From: Helicobacter bilis ATCC 51630
GTDB taxonomy: Bacteria; Campylobacterota; Campylobacteria; Campylobacterales; Helicobacteraceae
Length of the DNA: 64,000 bases
Reading direction: 5' to 3'
Assembly (NCBI RefSeq): GCF_000686565.1
Contig: NZ_JMKW01000009.1
Span: forward strand, 1-64,000
Shown here piece by piece: positions 27,522 to 36,479 of this stretch (position 1 is its first letter; the number at the start of each line of letters is the position of its first letter). A model generated the notes under the pieces. That model had not been told where the DNA came from and did not search any database. It was given only the letters and a program-made list of their open reading frames with translations. The translations under genes were made by a program, and so were the position numbers.

Positions 27522-28277
27522 ATGTCGTATGTAAAAAATGCAAGTATTATGAAAAAAGGGTTTGTGGGTATCGTGCTATGCGGTGCGTTAGGTGTCAGTG
27601 CGAGTGCTGCATGTAGCAAAGCGGTATGCGTACATGGTGATGTTGGTGTCGGTGGGCTTGAAGTTGATTTTGGTGGTGATCGTAATGCCATAGTGAAAAG
27701 TAGGGGTGGATATGGTAAGCTTGGCTTAAAAATGCTTATAGTCCAAAGAGTGCAGTTGGGGTTAGCTGTTAGAATTGGTGGCGGTGTGAGTAAGCTATCT
27801 GGGGCTACACTAGCTGGGTTGGCGACAGATGATACATTTGGGTTATTTGGCGGTGATGCAAAGCTTGGCGTAAATATTGCAGGATTGAATGCACCGGTGT
27901 TTCTTAATCTTGTATTCGATGTGGATGCGTATGTCAATAGAGAATCTATCAGCAGAAGTCTTGGCATATTAGGCTTAGAGATAGAAGGTAGAGTTCCTGT
28001 ATCAGAGACAACACATTTTACATATAGTGGTGGAGCTGGTATAGCAGATGGTCTGTATAAATTTCACACTACGGGCGATACAGCTTCTAATATCAAAGAT
28101 GGCAGTTATGCAATCTTTGGAAGCATAGGTATTACTAAAAATATTGGTGAAAATGTGAGTTTTTATTTTAAGGGCGTCGGAAAATATTATAATTTGCAGG
28201 CTTCAAGTGGCAATACGCTTAATTTCCCTATTGCAAATGCGTGGCAAGCTGGTGCTGAAGCTGGGATAAGTTTTTAA
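27522..28277 (+). CDS. Outer membrane beta-barrel protein
   Basis: 251 residues. Signal peptide MKKGFVGIVLCGALGVSASA (beginning at residue 10 if ATG 27522 is used), then glycine-rich alternating strands (LGLAVRIGGGVSKL, FLNLVFDVDAYV, THFTYSGGAGIADGLY, VSFYFKGVGKYY) and a C-terminal strand AGAEAGISF ending in Phe. GGAG seven bases before ATG 27522 supports that start; ATG 27549 is the alternative. The small size suits an 8- to 10-strand barrel. I cannot name a specific family. Confidence 0.7.
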   Translation: MSYVKNASIMKKGFVGIVLCGALGVSASAACSKAVCVHGDVGVGGLEVDFGGDRNAIVKSRGGYGKLGLKMLIVQRVQLGLAVRIGGGVSKLSGATLAGLATDDTFGLFGGDAKLGVNIAGLNAPVFLNLVFDVDAYVNRESISRSLGILGLEIEGRVPVSETTHFTYSGGAGIADGLYKFHTTGDTASNIKDGSYAIFGSIGITKNIGENVSFYFKGVGKYYNLQASSGNTLNFPIANAWQAGAEAGISF

Positions 28278-28596
28278 TCGTCTAAAGATTAATAAAAAGG
28301 CTTGATTGTCTTGTTTTTATGGTATAGAATCTATTATAAAGTTTATTTATCTGTATAATATGCATGATATAGGGCTATGATGGGCTTTTTACTTTTTTGG
28401 TAATGGTCCTGTTTGCATTGAATCTGCTTAACATAGATTTGCAGTAAAACATCTATTTATCATGCAAAAATAGTGGGATTAAAGTCCACTTGAGTTTTAC
28501 ACTAAGCAAATATAAGCCCCATATAGATTCTAGGTCTAGAAAAAATATTTACTTTAAGTCTCTTCAACTCAAGCTTTATTGCCTTATATCCATAGC
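28278..28596. other. Gene-free stretch between convergent genes
   Basis: About 320 AT-rich bases with no credible ORF; it holds two octamer copies (28326-28333, 28522-28530 area) and a weak hairpin AGTGG/CCACT near 28470. It separates the beta-barrel gene from the glycan cluster. Confidence 0.5.
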
Positions 28597-29682
28597 TTAA
28601 AATCTATTCACCACTCTTACCACCTCTTCTGCTTGTTCCTTGCTCATAACCGGGCTAATCGGCAAAGACAACACTTCCCTATGAATCTTTTCAGTAATGG
28701 GTAAAGAGAGATGATTATATTCCTTATAGGCAACTTGTTTGTGCGGTGGGATAGGATAGTGGATAATTGTCTCAATCCCATTGTCCTTTAAATACGCTTG
28801 GAATCTATCCCGCTCTTCGCACCGCACGACAAATAAATGCCACGCGTGTCCTTCTTCACTCACGCATTCGGGCAAAACAATCTTTTTATTTGTGATATTT
28901 TCGCGGTAAAATTTTGCAATCTTGCGACGAGATTCATTATCAGAATCTAAGTGCTTGAGCTTTATCTCTAAAATTGCTGCTTGAAGCTCATCAAGGCGAG
29001 AGTTTAGCCCCTTGTAGAGATTGACATACTTTTTATGTGAGCCATAATTCCCCAATGCCCTAACTTTTTCCGCTACTTCTTTATGCTTTGTGGTTACCGC
29101 TCCGCCATCGCCTAATGCCCCCAGATTCTTCCCCGGGAAAAATGAGAATCCAGCCACATCGCCAAGTGTGCCAACCCTTTTGCCTTGATATATTGCCCCG
29201 TGTGCCTGTGCGCAATCCTCTATGATAGCAAGTTTGTGCTTTTGTGCCAGCTCCCATACCTTTTGCATCTCCACGACCTGCCCATACAAATGCACGACCA
29301 AAATCGCCTTTGTGCGAGGCGTTATGGCAGATTCTATTTTTTCTACATCAATATTGTAGGTTTGCAAACTTGGCTCAACAAAGATAGGTTTGCAGCCATT
29401 ATCAGAGATAGCCAAAATTGAGGCGATATAGGTATTTGCCGGGACGATTATCTCATCATTTTCCCCTAAGCCTAGTGCCTTTATGCCTAAACGCAAGGCA
29501 TCTAGTCCATTACCACAGCCTATGCAATGCTCTATCCCACAATACTCAGCAAATGCCTTTTCAAAAGCCCTGCTTTTTTCTCCTAAAATATACCAGCCAG
29601 ATTCTAGCACCTCTTTCATCGCCGATTCTAACTCGTCTTTAAAACGCGAATTCATTGCCCCTACATCAAGAAATGGGATCAT
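28597..29682 (-). CDS. DegT/DnrJ/EryC1/StrS family sugar aminotransferase
   Basis: 361 residues, a PLP-dependent enzyme that aminates a nucleotide-activated keto sugar. Visible: [41 protein letters not shown], the PLP lysine in [16 protein letters not shown], and [18 protein letters not shown]. The sequence is close to the FdtB/QdtB type, which makes dTDP-3-amino-3,6-dideoxyhexoses, so it probably serves LPS or another surface glycan. Its ATG would overlap the stop of the fucosyltransferase in one phase of the poly-C tract, so translation may be coupled. GC is a little higher than in neighbours, which hints at transfer. Confidence 0.88.
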   Translation of the reverse strand: MIPFLDVGAMNSRFKDELESAMKEVLESGWYILGEKSRAFEKAFAEYCGIEHCIGCGNGLDALRLGIKALGLGENDEIIVPANTYIASILAISDNGCKPIFVEPSLQTYNIDVEKIESAITPRTKAILVVHLYGQVVEMQKVWELAQKHKLAIIEDCAQAHGAIYQGKRVGTLGDVAGFSFFPGKNLGALGDGGAVTTKHKEVAEKVRALGNYGSHKKYVNLYKGLNSRLDELQAAILEIKLKHLDSDNESRRKIAKFYRENITNKKIVLPECVSEEGHAWHLFVVRCEERDRFQAYLKDNGIETIIHYPIPPHKQVAYKEYNHLSLPITEKIHREVLSLPISPVMSKEQAEEVVRVVNRF

Positions 29683-29770
29683 TGTATAACTCCTTTACGC
29701 AATAGTTTGCTTCTCAAGCGATTGTAGAGATAGAGAAAAAGTCTGTATCGCAATGTGAGATTTTGACAAT

Positions 29771-29783
29771 GGGGGGGGGGGGG
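29771..29783 (-). repeat. Poly-C13 tract (G13 on plus strand), phase-variable site
   Basis: Thirteen uninterrupted Gs on the plus strand, read as C13 in the direction of the glycan genes. It lies 89 bases before the aminotransferase ATG and inside the out-of-frame extension of the fucosyltransferase gene. Tracts of this length slip readily in Helicobacter and Campylobacter and switch surface-glycan genes. Confidence 0.9.
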
Positions 29784-29840
29784 TGATTACATTATTACAC
29801 GGCTGTGTAATTTTTGGTTTTGCCCCCCAATTTACAAGCA

Positions 29841-30662
29841 TTACATTTTCCATTTCAAAAAACACATTGCGAACGCGTGGGGCAATAAGCAGTGGATTAT
29901 GTGGTGCCAGAACTTAGCATACGCTCCCAAGCTCCCGTGAGATGTGACAATCACCTTGCAACGACTAAGCAGGTATAAATCCAAATAGCCTTGTTCTGGT
30001 GTATTAATATCACATATTTTAAATTGCTTATCCTTTAAAAGTGGTGCAATATGCTCTTTCACCCACGCTACATCATCGCTAAAGAGATAAAATACGCTTT
30101 TTGAATTCACTTGTGCGACAAGCTGAATAACTCTCTCAAAGTAAGTAAGACTGGTAGGCTCTCCATATACAATATGATTCTGCGATAAATCACCTCTTCT
30201 AATGTGAATGCCACACGATTGCGTATTTAGAATCTCTTGTAAAAGTATGTAAAATGGTGCGTCTTTTTGCTCTATTTCTTTAGGGCTAAAGTATGTTGCA
30301 AAGTGCCTTGCAAAATATATGTCATAATGTCTGCCTAAATAACCGCCGACATATAATGGAGGCTTGTGGGTAATGACTTTTTCATCATCAATAAAATATA
30401 ATTTATTGTAGCGTTTTACCTCATCTTCAGTTGCGATTTTCATCTCTAGTTGTGGAAATGCTTTTGGCATATCAAAGGTTAAATCATAGATTCTATCATA
30501 GCCGTTTGTTGTATTATACAAGCCTTTGCCAGAAGTCTCAAACCAGCTTAAATCATATTTGACTTGATAGCCTTTTTCCTCAAAGGCTTTGCCTAGTGCG
30601 ACAAAACCTATTTGACTTGCTATACCGCCATCTACTCTAATAATTATGAGATTATCTTCCAT
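29841..30662 (-). CDS. GT11-type alpha-1,2-fucosyltransferase, frameshifted near its end
   Basis: GT11 enzymes transfer fucose from GDP-fucose to galactose on surface glycans. The 273 residues begin with IIIRVDGGIASQIGFVALGKA and contain the donor-binding motif GIHIRRGDL, FYLFSDDVAWVKEH and the final VIVTSHGSLGAYAKF. After this the frame gives the unlike tail WHHIIHCLLPHAF and stops at 29841. One frame over, starting at about 29910, the DNA reads LAPHNPLLIAPRVRNVFFEM and continues through the poly-C tract. A one-base loss near 29905-29915 is therefore likely. With C12 the restored frame ends in a TGA at 29679-29681 that overlaps the aminotransferase ATG; with C13 it stops at 29695. No lipid anchor; cytoplasmic. 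Confidence 0.8.
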   Translation of the reverse strand: MEDNLIIIRVDGGIASQIGFVALGKAFEEKGYQVKYDLSWFETSGKGLYNTTNGYDRIYDLTFDMPKAFPQLEMKIATEDEVKRYNKLYFIDDEKVITHKPPLYVGGYLGRHYDIYFARHFATYFSPKEIEQKDAPFYILLQEILNTQSCGIHIRRGDLSQNHIVYGEPTSLTYFERVIQLVAQVNSKSVFYLFSDDVAWVKEHIAPLLKDKQFKICDINTPEQGYLDLYLLSRCKVIVTSHGSLGAYAKFWHHIIHCLLPHAFAMCFLKWKM

Positions 30663-30672
30663 TGCATTTCCT

Positions 30673-31740
30673 TTACCAAATAAGCCATATAATCACGCCA
30701 CATAACACAATATTCATATATAGCAATATCTTAAAAAGTTTCTTGTATTTGCGATATTTTGCCAAAGTCTTATCTGTTGTATAATGAGCTAAGTCTAAAT
30801 AGGTCTTAAAATCAAAGTCATACATATCTTTCAAGCGTTTTGCACTCTCTTTTGTGCTATAAGATTCCATAATCTTATGGTAACCCCACACTTGCCTTGT
30901 TTCAATAGGCGACAACAAAGCCATTCTGCCTAAGAAATACTCTATCATATCTTCTTGCGGATTAATACCAAGTTTAGCTATTTCTTTTGCAAAGATTTTT
31001 TGAAGCAAATCTATATCTTTCATTGCTAAAAAAGTATCCATTAGCCACTCAATCTCCATATTTTCTCGTTTTATGGCTTTATCAGTTCTAGCACTCACAT
31101 TACTTGTCTTTGGATCAAAACGATACATCACTAAAATATCATCAAGGATTTTTATCTCCCCATTTAAAAGTATCTTAATGTGCATTTGCGTATCCTGCTG
31201 ATTACACATCGCAATATCTAAAGGATACAAAATCTCCTTAAAATCAGTTGTTTTCATTGCCATTCCGGGCGAAGTAAGATAATTCCCTCGCATAAAGAGA
31301 TCATAGAGATGTTCTACTCTTGTTTTATTTTCAGATTCTCCAAATCTTTCTTTATCTTTCACCCCATTTTCATCAATTTTAATAAGGCTAGGATATATCG
31401 CTTTTATGCTTGGATTCTCGCTAAATGCCTTATAAATCACTTCTAGCGCATTAGGTGTAAGCATATCATCACTCGCACAAAATACAAGATATTCACCACT
31501 AGCATTTTCAAATGCTGTGTTTAATCCTGCGTTTATACCTTGATTATATGGGTGCTGTATAAGCTTTATTCTAGGATCTTTAAACTTTAGAATCTCATTT
31601 ACATTATTATCACTAGAGCAATCATCTACAATAATAAGCTCAAAATCTTCTAAAGTTTGTTTCAAAACAGATTCTATAAAAAGCCCTACAAACTTTTCGT
31701 GATTGAAACTTGGGGTGAGAATGGAAATTTTAGGATTCAA
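30673..31740 (-). CDS. Family 2 glycosyltransferase
   Basis: 355 residues. GT-A fold start ISILTPSFNHEKFVGLFIES, then FELIIVDDCSSDNN, GINAGLNTAFENASGEYLVF and the metal-binding CASDDML; acceptor region follows. One hydrophobic segment at the extreme C-terminus (LLYMNIVLCGVIIWLIW) would tether it to the inner membrane. It adds a sugar to a lipid-linked or LPS glycan; the sugar cannot be told. First gene of the leftward glycan cluster, 10 bases before the fucosyltransferase start. Confidence 0.88.
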   Translation of the reverse strand: MNPKISILTPSFNHEKFVGLFIESVLKQTLEDFELIIVDDCSSDNNVNEILKFKDPRIKLIQHPYNQGINAGLNTAFENASGEYLVFCASDDMLTPNALEVIYKAFSENPSIKAIYPSLIKIDENGVKDKERFGESENKTRVEHLYDLFMRGNYLTSPGMAMKTTDFKEILYPLDIAMCNQQDTQMHIKILLNGEIKILDDILVMYRFDPKTSNVSARTDKAIKRENMEIEWLMDTFLAMKDIDLLQKIFAKEIAKLGINPQEDMIEYFLGRMALLSPIETRQVWGYHKIMESYSTKESAKRLKDMYDFDFKTYLDLAHYTTDKTLAKYRKYKKLFKILLYMNIVLCGVIIWLIW

Positions 31741-31913
31741 ATTTTTCCTTTAGCTATAAAGTAAGTCTAGATTATAGCGTAAATAAAGCAAGATAAACCA
31801 ACAATCTCAATGTTTAACCAATATATAAATATACATAAATACTACAACACACTTTCTTGATGCTTAATTTAAGGATCGCAACTAAAATATGAGCTAATAA
31901 TATAAATGACTTC

Positions 31914-33067
31914 TTAAAACAACGCATTCACCTTATTTATAAAATCAATAGGATCAACCTGCACTCCATTTACAAGCATACCAAAATGCAAATGCGCCCC
32001 ACTCACTCTGCCTGTATCGCCACTTAAAGCCACCACTTGCCCTTTTTGCACCTTCTCACCAAGCTTCACCTTAATATCACTGCAATGATAATACATGCTA
32101 AAAACCCCCTCACCATGATCGATGACGACTGACTTACCTGCTAAAAAACGATCCTTTGCTATCACTACAATACCATCATTACTAGCCTGTATCGGCGTGC
32201 CGATTGCTGCACGAAAATCTGTGCCACCATGAAAGCTTTTTATCTCATTATTAAATACTCTCGCAGAGCCAAAAGGACTTGTAATTACGCTGTTTAAAGG
32301 CAACATAAAAGGCTTATTCCAATAACGCTTCTTTGTATATGTGCGATAGATCGCATTTGCCTCAGCAAATTCCTTTGCAATGCGATCACTCGCAGCTTTA
32401 TTTGGCTTTGTCTTTGTTGTGTCTGTGATTGTGATTTTTTCTCTCTTATATGCACCTTGCACGATTTTAATGGAAAAGTCATTATTTAATCTTAGATTCT
32501 CTAAAGCTGAGCGATAGTTAATCACTACAAATGCAATCTTTTTATTAGAATCCTTTGGGTGCAAAACCCATGGGAAAACCTTATTATTTATGCGTATAAC
32601 TTGTGGATTTTTCTCACTACTCACTGCAATAAAAGTTGCACCATTAGCAATCTCTATCGCACTAGACTTATTTTGTTTTGTTTTTTTTTAGTGGGCGTGT
32701 TTTCTGCGAGTTTTATTTCCTTAGATTCTGTGTCTGTTTGCAATAGACTTGTTTCAAACATGCTCTTATATTCTCGTGGCAAATCTTCTTGCTGCATATC
32801 CTTTGGCGGATTTATAGAATCTTGTGTTATAGGGCTTCTATCAATCGGGGCTCTAAAGCCCTTTTCATCTTTGGGGTTAAACCCTTTTTGTTGAATATCA
32901 AAAAGTCGTAAATCAGAATCTACTTCGCCATCACTAAAATCATTTTGAATAGCTCTCTTTTGCGACTTATTTGAATCTGGTAAAAAAAGTATAGAATCCG
33001 CATACGACATACTAACACAAAACATTACACCACAAGAAAAAGTAAAAACACATTTTGACAAATTCAT
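31914..33067 (-). CDS. M23 peptidoglycan endopeptidase, interrupted at an A9 run
   Basis: Two adjacent frames make one gene. The 5' part (33067 to about 32690) has a signal peptide MNLSKCVFTFSCGVMFCVSMSYADS and a disordered linker, then hits an A9 run (T9 at 32681-32689 on plus) and stops after NKISLVR at 32654. With ten As the frame continues as KSSAIEIANGATFIAVSS into the 3' part, which holds the LytM domain: HGGTDFRAAIGTPI, VVIDHGEGVFSMYYH, GHLHFG-like SGAHLHFGMLV. This yields about 384 residues like the Campylobacterales endopeptidases that shape the cell wall. The TTG/ATG starts in the second half would lack a signal peptide. Slippage, phase variation or a sequencing error are all possible. 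Confidence 0.8.
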
Positions 33068-33395
33068 AAACCACTCTCTAAAAATCTAAGATAAAGCGAA
33101 CCATTATAGCATTTATATTTTAAAAACTCTAAACTATCATAAAGTTGTTTGCTGGAATGATATTGTGTTATTTTAAAGCCTATAAACTAGTATATTTGAT
33201 ATTTTTTTGTTATAATCCTAAGCATATCTGTATGTATTTTAGAGAAGAACTCAATATTATTTAATATGAAAATCTTTACAGACTTGCTTAATTAAAGTAT
33301 GCTAATGCACTTTATGTAAGAGTTGAATATTTCTTGTATGTAGAGATTTTGATATAAAAACAGGTTATATTAAGGTTTATTAAACGAGGTGTCCT
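33068..33395. other. Divergent intergenic region
   Basis: About 330 bases between the endopeptidase and antiporter genes with no ORF of note; it holds the TATAAT at 33211 and otherwise AT-rich sequence. Confidence 0.5.
33211..33216 (+). promoter_or_regulatory. -10 box TATAAT, antiporter gene
   Basis: TATAAT preceded by TTTTTTTGT, about 180-215 bases before the possible antiporter starts, implying a long leader. Confidence 0.45.
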
Positions 33396-33425
33396 ATCGA
33401 TTTATATCTTGTTATACTTTGCGTT

Positions 33426-35135
33426 TTGGCAATGGCGGTTATTTCAGGTATTGTGCTAAGTTGGCTTAAGATTCCAACCATTATTGGCTACATTCTTACA
33501 GGTGTGCTAACGACTTATATCTTTGGCTTTCAGCTTGAAGATTCTGGTGAGTTGAATGATATAGCTGAATTTGGGGTTGTGTTTTTGATGTTTATGATAG
33601 GGCTTGATTTTAGTTTTAAAAGCCTTACTTCAATGAAGCAAGAAGTGCTAGTCTTTGGCGGCTTACAGATTGGAATCTCGATTGCCTTTTTCTATGTTGT
33701 ATGTTTTTATTTTTTGGGTTTTAACTTTTCTACCTCTATCATTATTTCAAGCGCAGTAAGCCTTAGCTCAACGGCAATTGTGCTGAAGTTTTTAAATGAA
33801 AGCGCTCAAACAAAAACGCCTTATGGCATGGCTTCAGTTGGAATCTTGATATTCCAAGATATTGCAGTTATCCCAATTTTACTTATGATTAAGCTTTTAA
33901 GCGATAAAGATTCTCATCTTTCTGCCCTGCTTTTAACGACACTGATTTCTGCGATTATCGTGCTTATAGTGCTATTTTTGCCCGGACGCATTATGGCAAA
34001 ACTATTCCTTCGTTTTTCGGCAAATATGAAAACAGATGAAATCTTTGTGGGTGCAGTCTTTCTAATCGTTTTAGGTGCAGCATATATAAGTAAATCTTTT
34101 GGTTTTTCTTTGGCGCTTGGAGCATTTTTGGCAGGTATGATTATCTCAAACACGCCGTATAAATATCAAGTCTCTTCAGTCCTTACACACTTTAGAGATA
34201 TACTTTTAGGTGTATTTTTTATCACCGTGGGTATGCAAGTAGATATTATCTTCTTGCTTGAATATTTTGTTGTTATTCTTATCTTAGTAGTACTTATGAT
34301 GGGTGCAAAAGCCTTACTCATGTATTTATTCTTATTTAGAGGACAGAGGATAGGATTAAGGATTGCATTATCTCTAGCACAAATTGGGGAGTTTTCATTT
34401 GCGATTTTCCTTTTAGCAAGTCAGCATAAAATCCTTGATTTACACCTTGATGGCGGGGTTTTAAAGGTGCTGTTTGGAGAAGAGTTTTTTGCAAGCATTA
34501 CCCCAGATAAAATCTATCAGTTTTTGACACTTATGGTGATTTTTTCAATGATTGCTACACCTTTTATCTTAGATAGACTAGATAAGGTTACAAACTTTTT
34601 CTTGCGTTATCTTACACCTGTAAGCAGTTTTTTTGCACGCAGAAAAGCAGAATCCTATGACGATACAAAGGCGGATCATACAAACCACGCGACAGACCTT
34701 GAAAAACATGTTGTAGTGTGTGGTTATGGTGAGCTTGGCAAAAAAATTTTAGAGTATTTTAAGGGTTGTGATGTGCAATACATTGCTGTGGATAAAAACT
34801 ATAACAAGGTGGAAGAGGCAATAAAGAAAGGTGAGCCTGTAATTTATGGTGATATTACGCGTAGGCAGATTCTAGAGCAGCTTGGCATTACTAAGTGTTC
34901 TGCGGTAATCATTGCCATAGATTCTATCGATAGTGCGCAAAGAGCCCATCAAGACATTCATGCCTTATCGCCTTATTGTAAGATTATCCTTAAGACAAAA
35001 AGCTCTAAGTTTGCTTCAGAGATTCAATCTCAAGGTGTGTATGCGGTAGTCCATGAGCGTAGGGAGATAGCAAAGATTCTAAGCGATCTAGCTCTGCAAG
35101 CAGTAGATGAGAATAAGCAGCAAGCAGATAAATAA
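33426..35135 (+). CDS. CPA2-family cation/proton antiporter with TrkA-N domain (KefB/KefC-like)
   Basis: 569 residues from TTG 33426. Eleven or so membrane helices with the family pattern LKIPTIIGYILTGVL, EFGVVFLMFMIGLDFS, SSAVSLSSTAIVLKFL and GFSLALGAFLAGMIIS; then a Rossmann NAD-binding RCK/TrkA-N domain from ~420 (HVVVCGYGELGKKILEYF, IYGDITRRQILEQLGI). It exchanges potassium or sodium for protons at the inner membrane. The open frame reaches upstream to IDLYLVILCVLAMAV, which completes the first helix, but no ATG, GTG or TTG is there; GAGG lies six bases before ATC 33396. The start is thus uncertain. Confidence 0.88.
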   Translation: MAMAVISGIVLSWLKIPTIIGYILTGVLTTYIFGFQLEDSGELNDIAEFGVVFLMFMIGLDFSFKSLTSMKQEVLVFGGLQIGISIAFFYVVCFYFLGFNFSTSIIISSAVSLSSTAIVLKFLNESAQTKTPYGMASVGILIFQDIAVIPILLMIKLLSDKDSHLSALLLTTLISAIIVLIVLFLPGRIMAKLFLRFSANMKTDEIFVGAVFLIVLGAAYISKSFGFSLALGAFLAGMIISNTPYKYQVSSVLTHFRDILLGVFFITVGMQVDIIFLLEYFVVILILVVLMMGAKALLMYLFLFRGQRIGLRIALSLAQIGEFSFAIFLLASQHKILDLHLDGGVLKVLFGEEFFASITPDKIYQFLTLMVIFSMIATPFILDRLDKVTNFFLRYLTPVSSFFARRKAESYDDTKADHTNHATDLEKHVVVCGYGELGKKILEYFKGCDVQYIAVDKNYNKVEEAIKKGEPVIYGDITRRQILEQLGITKCSAVIIAIDSIDSAQRAHQDIHALSPYCKIILKTKSSKFASEIQSQGVYAVVHERREIAKILSDLALQAVDENKQQADK

Positions 35136-35563
35136 AGTAGATTCTAAGTAATTTTATCTCATATGACTTTATAGCTCGAGATTAGAGCATTAGAATTTAT
35201 TTTTATTCCATTAAGCACGACTTAATAGACTTAATATTTGTCTGTAGTCAAAATAATAAATTAGGTTTTTTATTTAAAGACACATACTTGGACATTGCCG
35301 TCTCTAGAAAAACAATACGAGAACGCTTGATATAAGATGATAAAATTTTGCTGATATAAGCAACTTATAGATTGAAAAACAGATTCCTTGCTTTTTTGTG
35401 TTTTCTAAAATTTAGAATGCGGTTGTTTTTAGCTATATAAACCCAATTTTACAAAAACCCCTTGAAGATTGCGTGGAGCTTTGGTGCAATATCTTTTTTT
35501 ATGGTCTCCATGCTAGCTTTACTGTATTGCAACACGACAGCCACTAGCTTTCAGAATCTAATA
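35136..35563. other. Gene-poor stretch with a possible 31-residue scrap
   Basis: About 430 bases. On the minus strand an open frame from GTG 35544 to the TAA at 35449 encodes 31 residues with core SKASMETIKKDIAPKLHAI, which looks protein-like and could be the tail of a lost gene. Nothing else is seen. Confidence 0.3.
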
Positions 35564-36406
35564 TCACTCTGGCATAATCTTTTGGACTTGATTGTTCAGT
35601 GTATTTGGTATCCATAAGGCTTGTTTATCAAGCAAAAATTTTGCTGGTGCTTGTAAATCCTCATCGATATCAATCGCATAGACTTTGGCGTTAGTAGAGA
35701 TTTTATATAGCTTCGTTGCGTTTTTATGTCCTTCTGTAGCCACTATGATGCCACCATGATTAGTGAGTGCGATGCCACATATCTTTTCAGCAAACTCATG
35801 GACTATACTTACTTCCTTTGTTTCAATATCTATGCGTAAAAGGCGTCCTTTTTTCTGATCTTTATCAAAAGTGCTTGCATAAAGAGCTTTTTTATCTAGT
35901 GCTATGTTTTGCAACGAACCTAGCGTATTATCAATCGCAACAAAGGTATAATAACTCTTCTTTTTGAGATCTACAAGTAGGACCAACTCCGTCTCACCAT
36001 CAGCCACAAGCAATGAATTAGAATCTCTAATTGCAATATCATTTAGCATATTAGCACCGCTAATAGGGAGATTTAACACTTGTCTTTTTGTCGCAAGGTT
36101 AAACCCTTTTAGCATATTCATATCTACGACATAGAGAATATTATCAAGTATTGTCATGCTTTTTGGGACATTTAGGTTTGCTATAAACTGCAAGTCAATG
36201 ATTTTCCCAGTCTTATTAAGCTTACTGATAAAGCCACTGCCGCTTTTCGTGAGATTGGGATTATCGCCTAGATTACTTACAAATACACTGAGGTTTGTCA
36301 TAGCGATAGCTTGTGGTGTGCTAAACCCTTCAATACTTACAACGCGATTGCCTTGTGCTTGTAGCATTAAAAAACATAAACAGAAAAATGCAGATATTTT
36401 TTTCAT
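35564..36406 (-). CDS. Periplasmic beta-propeller protein (SMP-30/NHL-like)
   Basis: 280 residues with a signal peptide (MKKISAFFCLCFLMLQAQG). The body is repeated four-strand blades: GFSTPQAIAMTNLSVFVSN, VPKSMTILDNILYVVDMN, MLNDIAIRDSNSLLVADGE, SLQNIALDKKALYASTFD, KICGIALTNHGGIIVATEG. This is the pattern of NHL/SMP-30-type propellers, which bind ligands or act as lactonases; the metal-binding residues are not evident. Monocistronic, divergent end with the antiporter gene. Confidence 0.7.
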   Translation of the reverse strand: MKKISAFFCLCFLMLQAQGNRVVSIEGFSTPQAIAMTNLSVFVSNLGDNPNLTKSGSGFISKLNKTGKIIDLQFIANLNVPKSMTILDNILYVVDMNMLKGFNLATKRQVLNLPISGANMLNDIAIRDSNSLLVADGETELVLLVDLKKKSYYTFVAIDNTLGSLQNIALDKKALYASTFDKDQKKGRLLRIDIETKEVSIVHEFAEKICGIALTNHGGIIVATEGHKNATKLYKISTNAKVYAIDIDEDLQAPAKFLLDKQALWIPNTLNNQVQKIMPE

Positions 36407-36479
36407 AAAATAACCTTTGTGATAAATGGATTCTACATTATAGTCTAGAATATATGGATTCCATAGATTCTAGAAAGTT

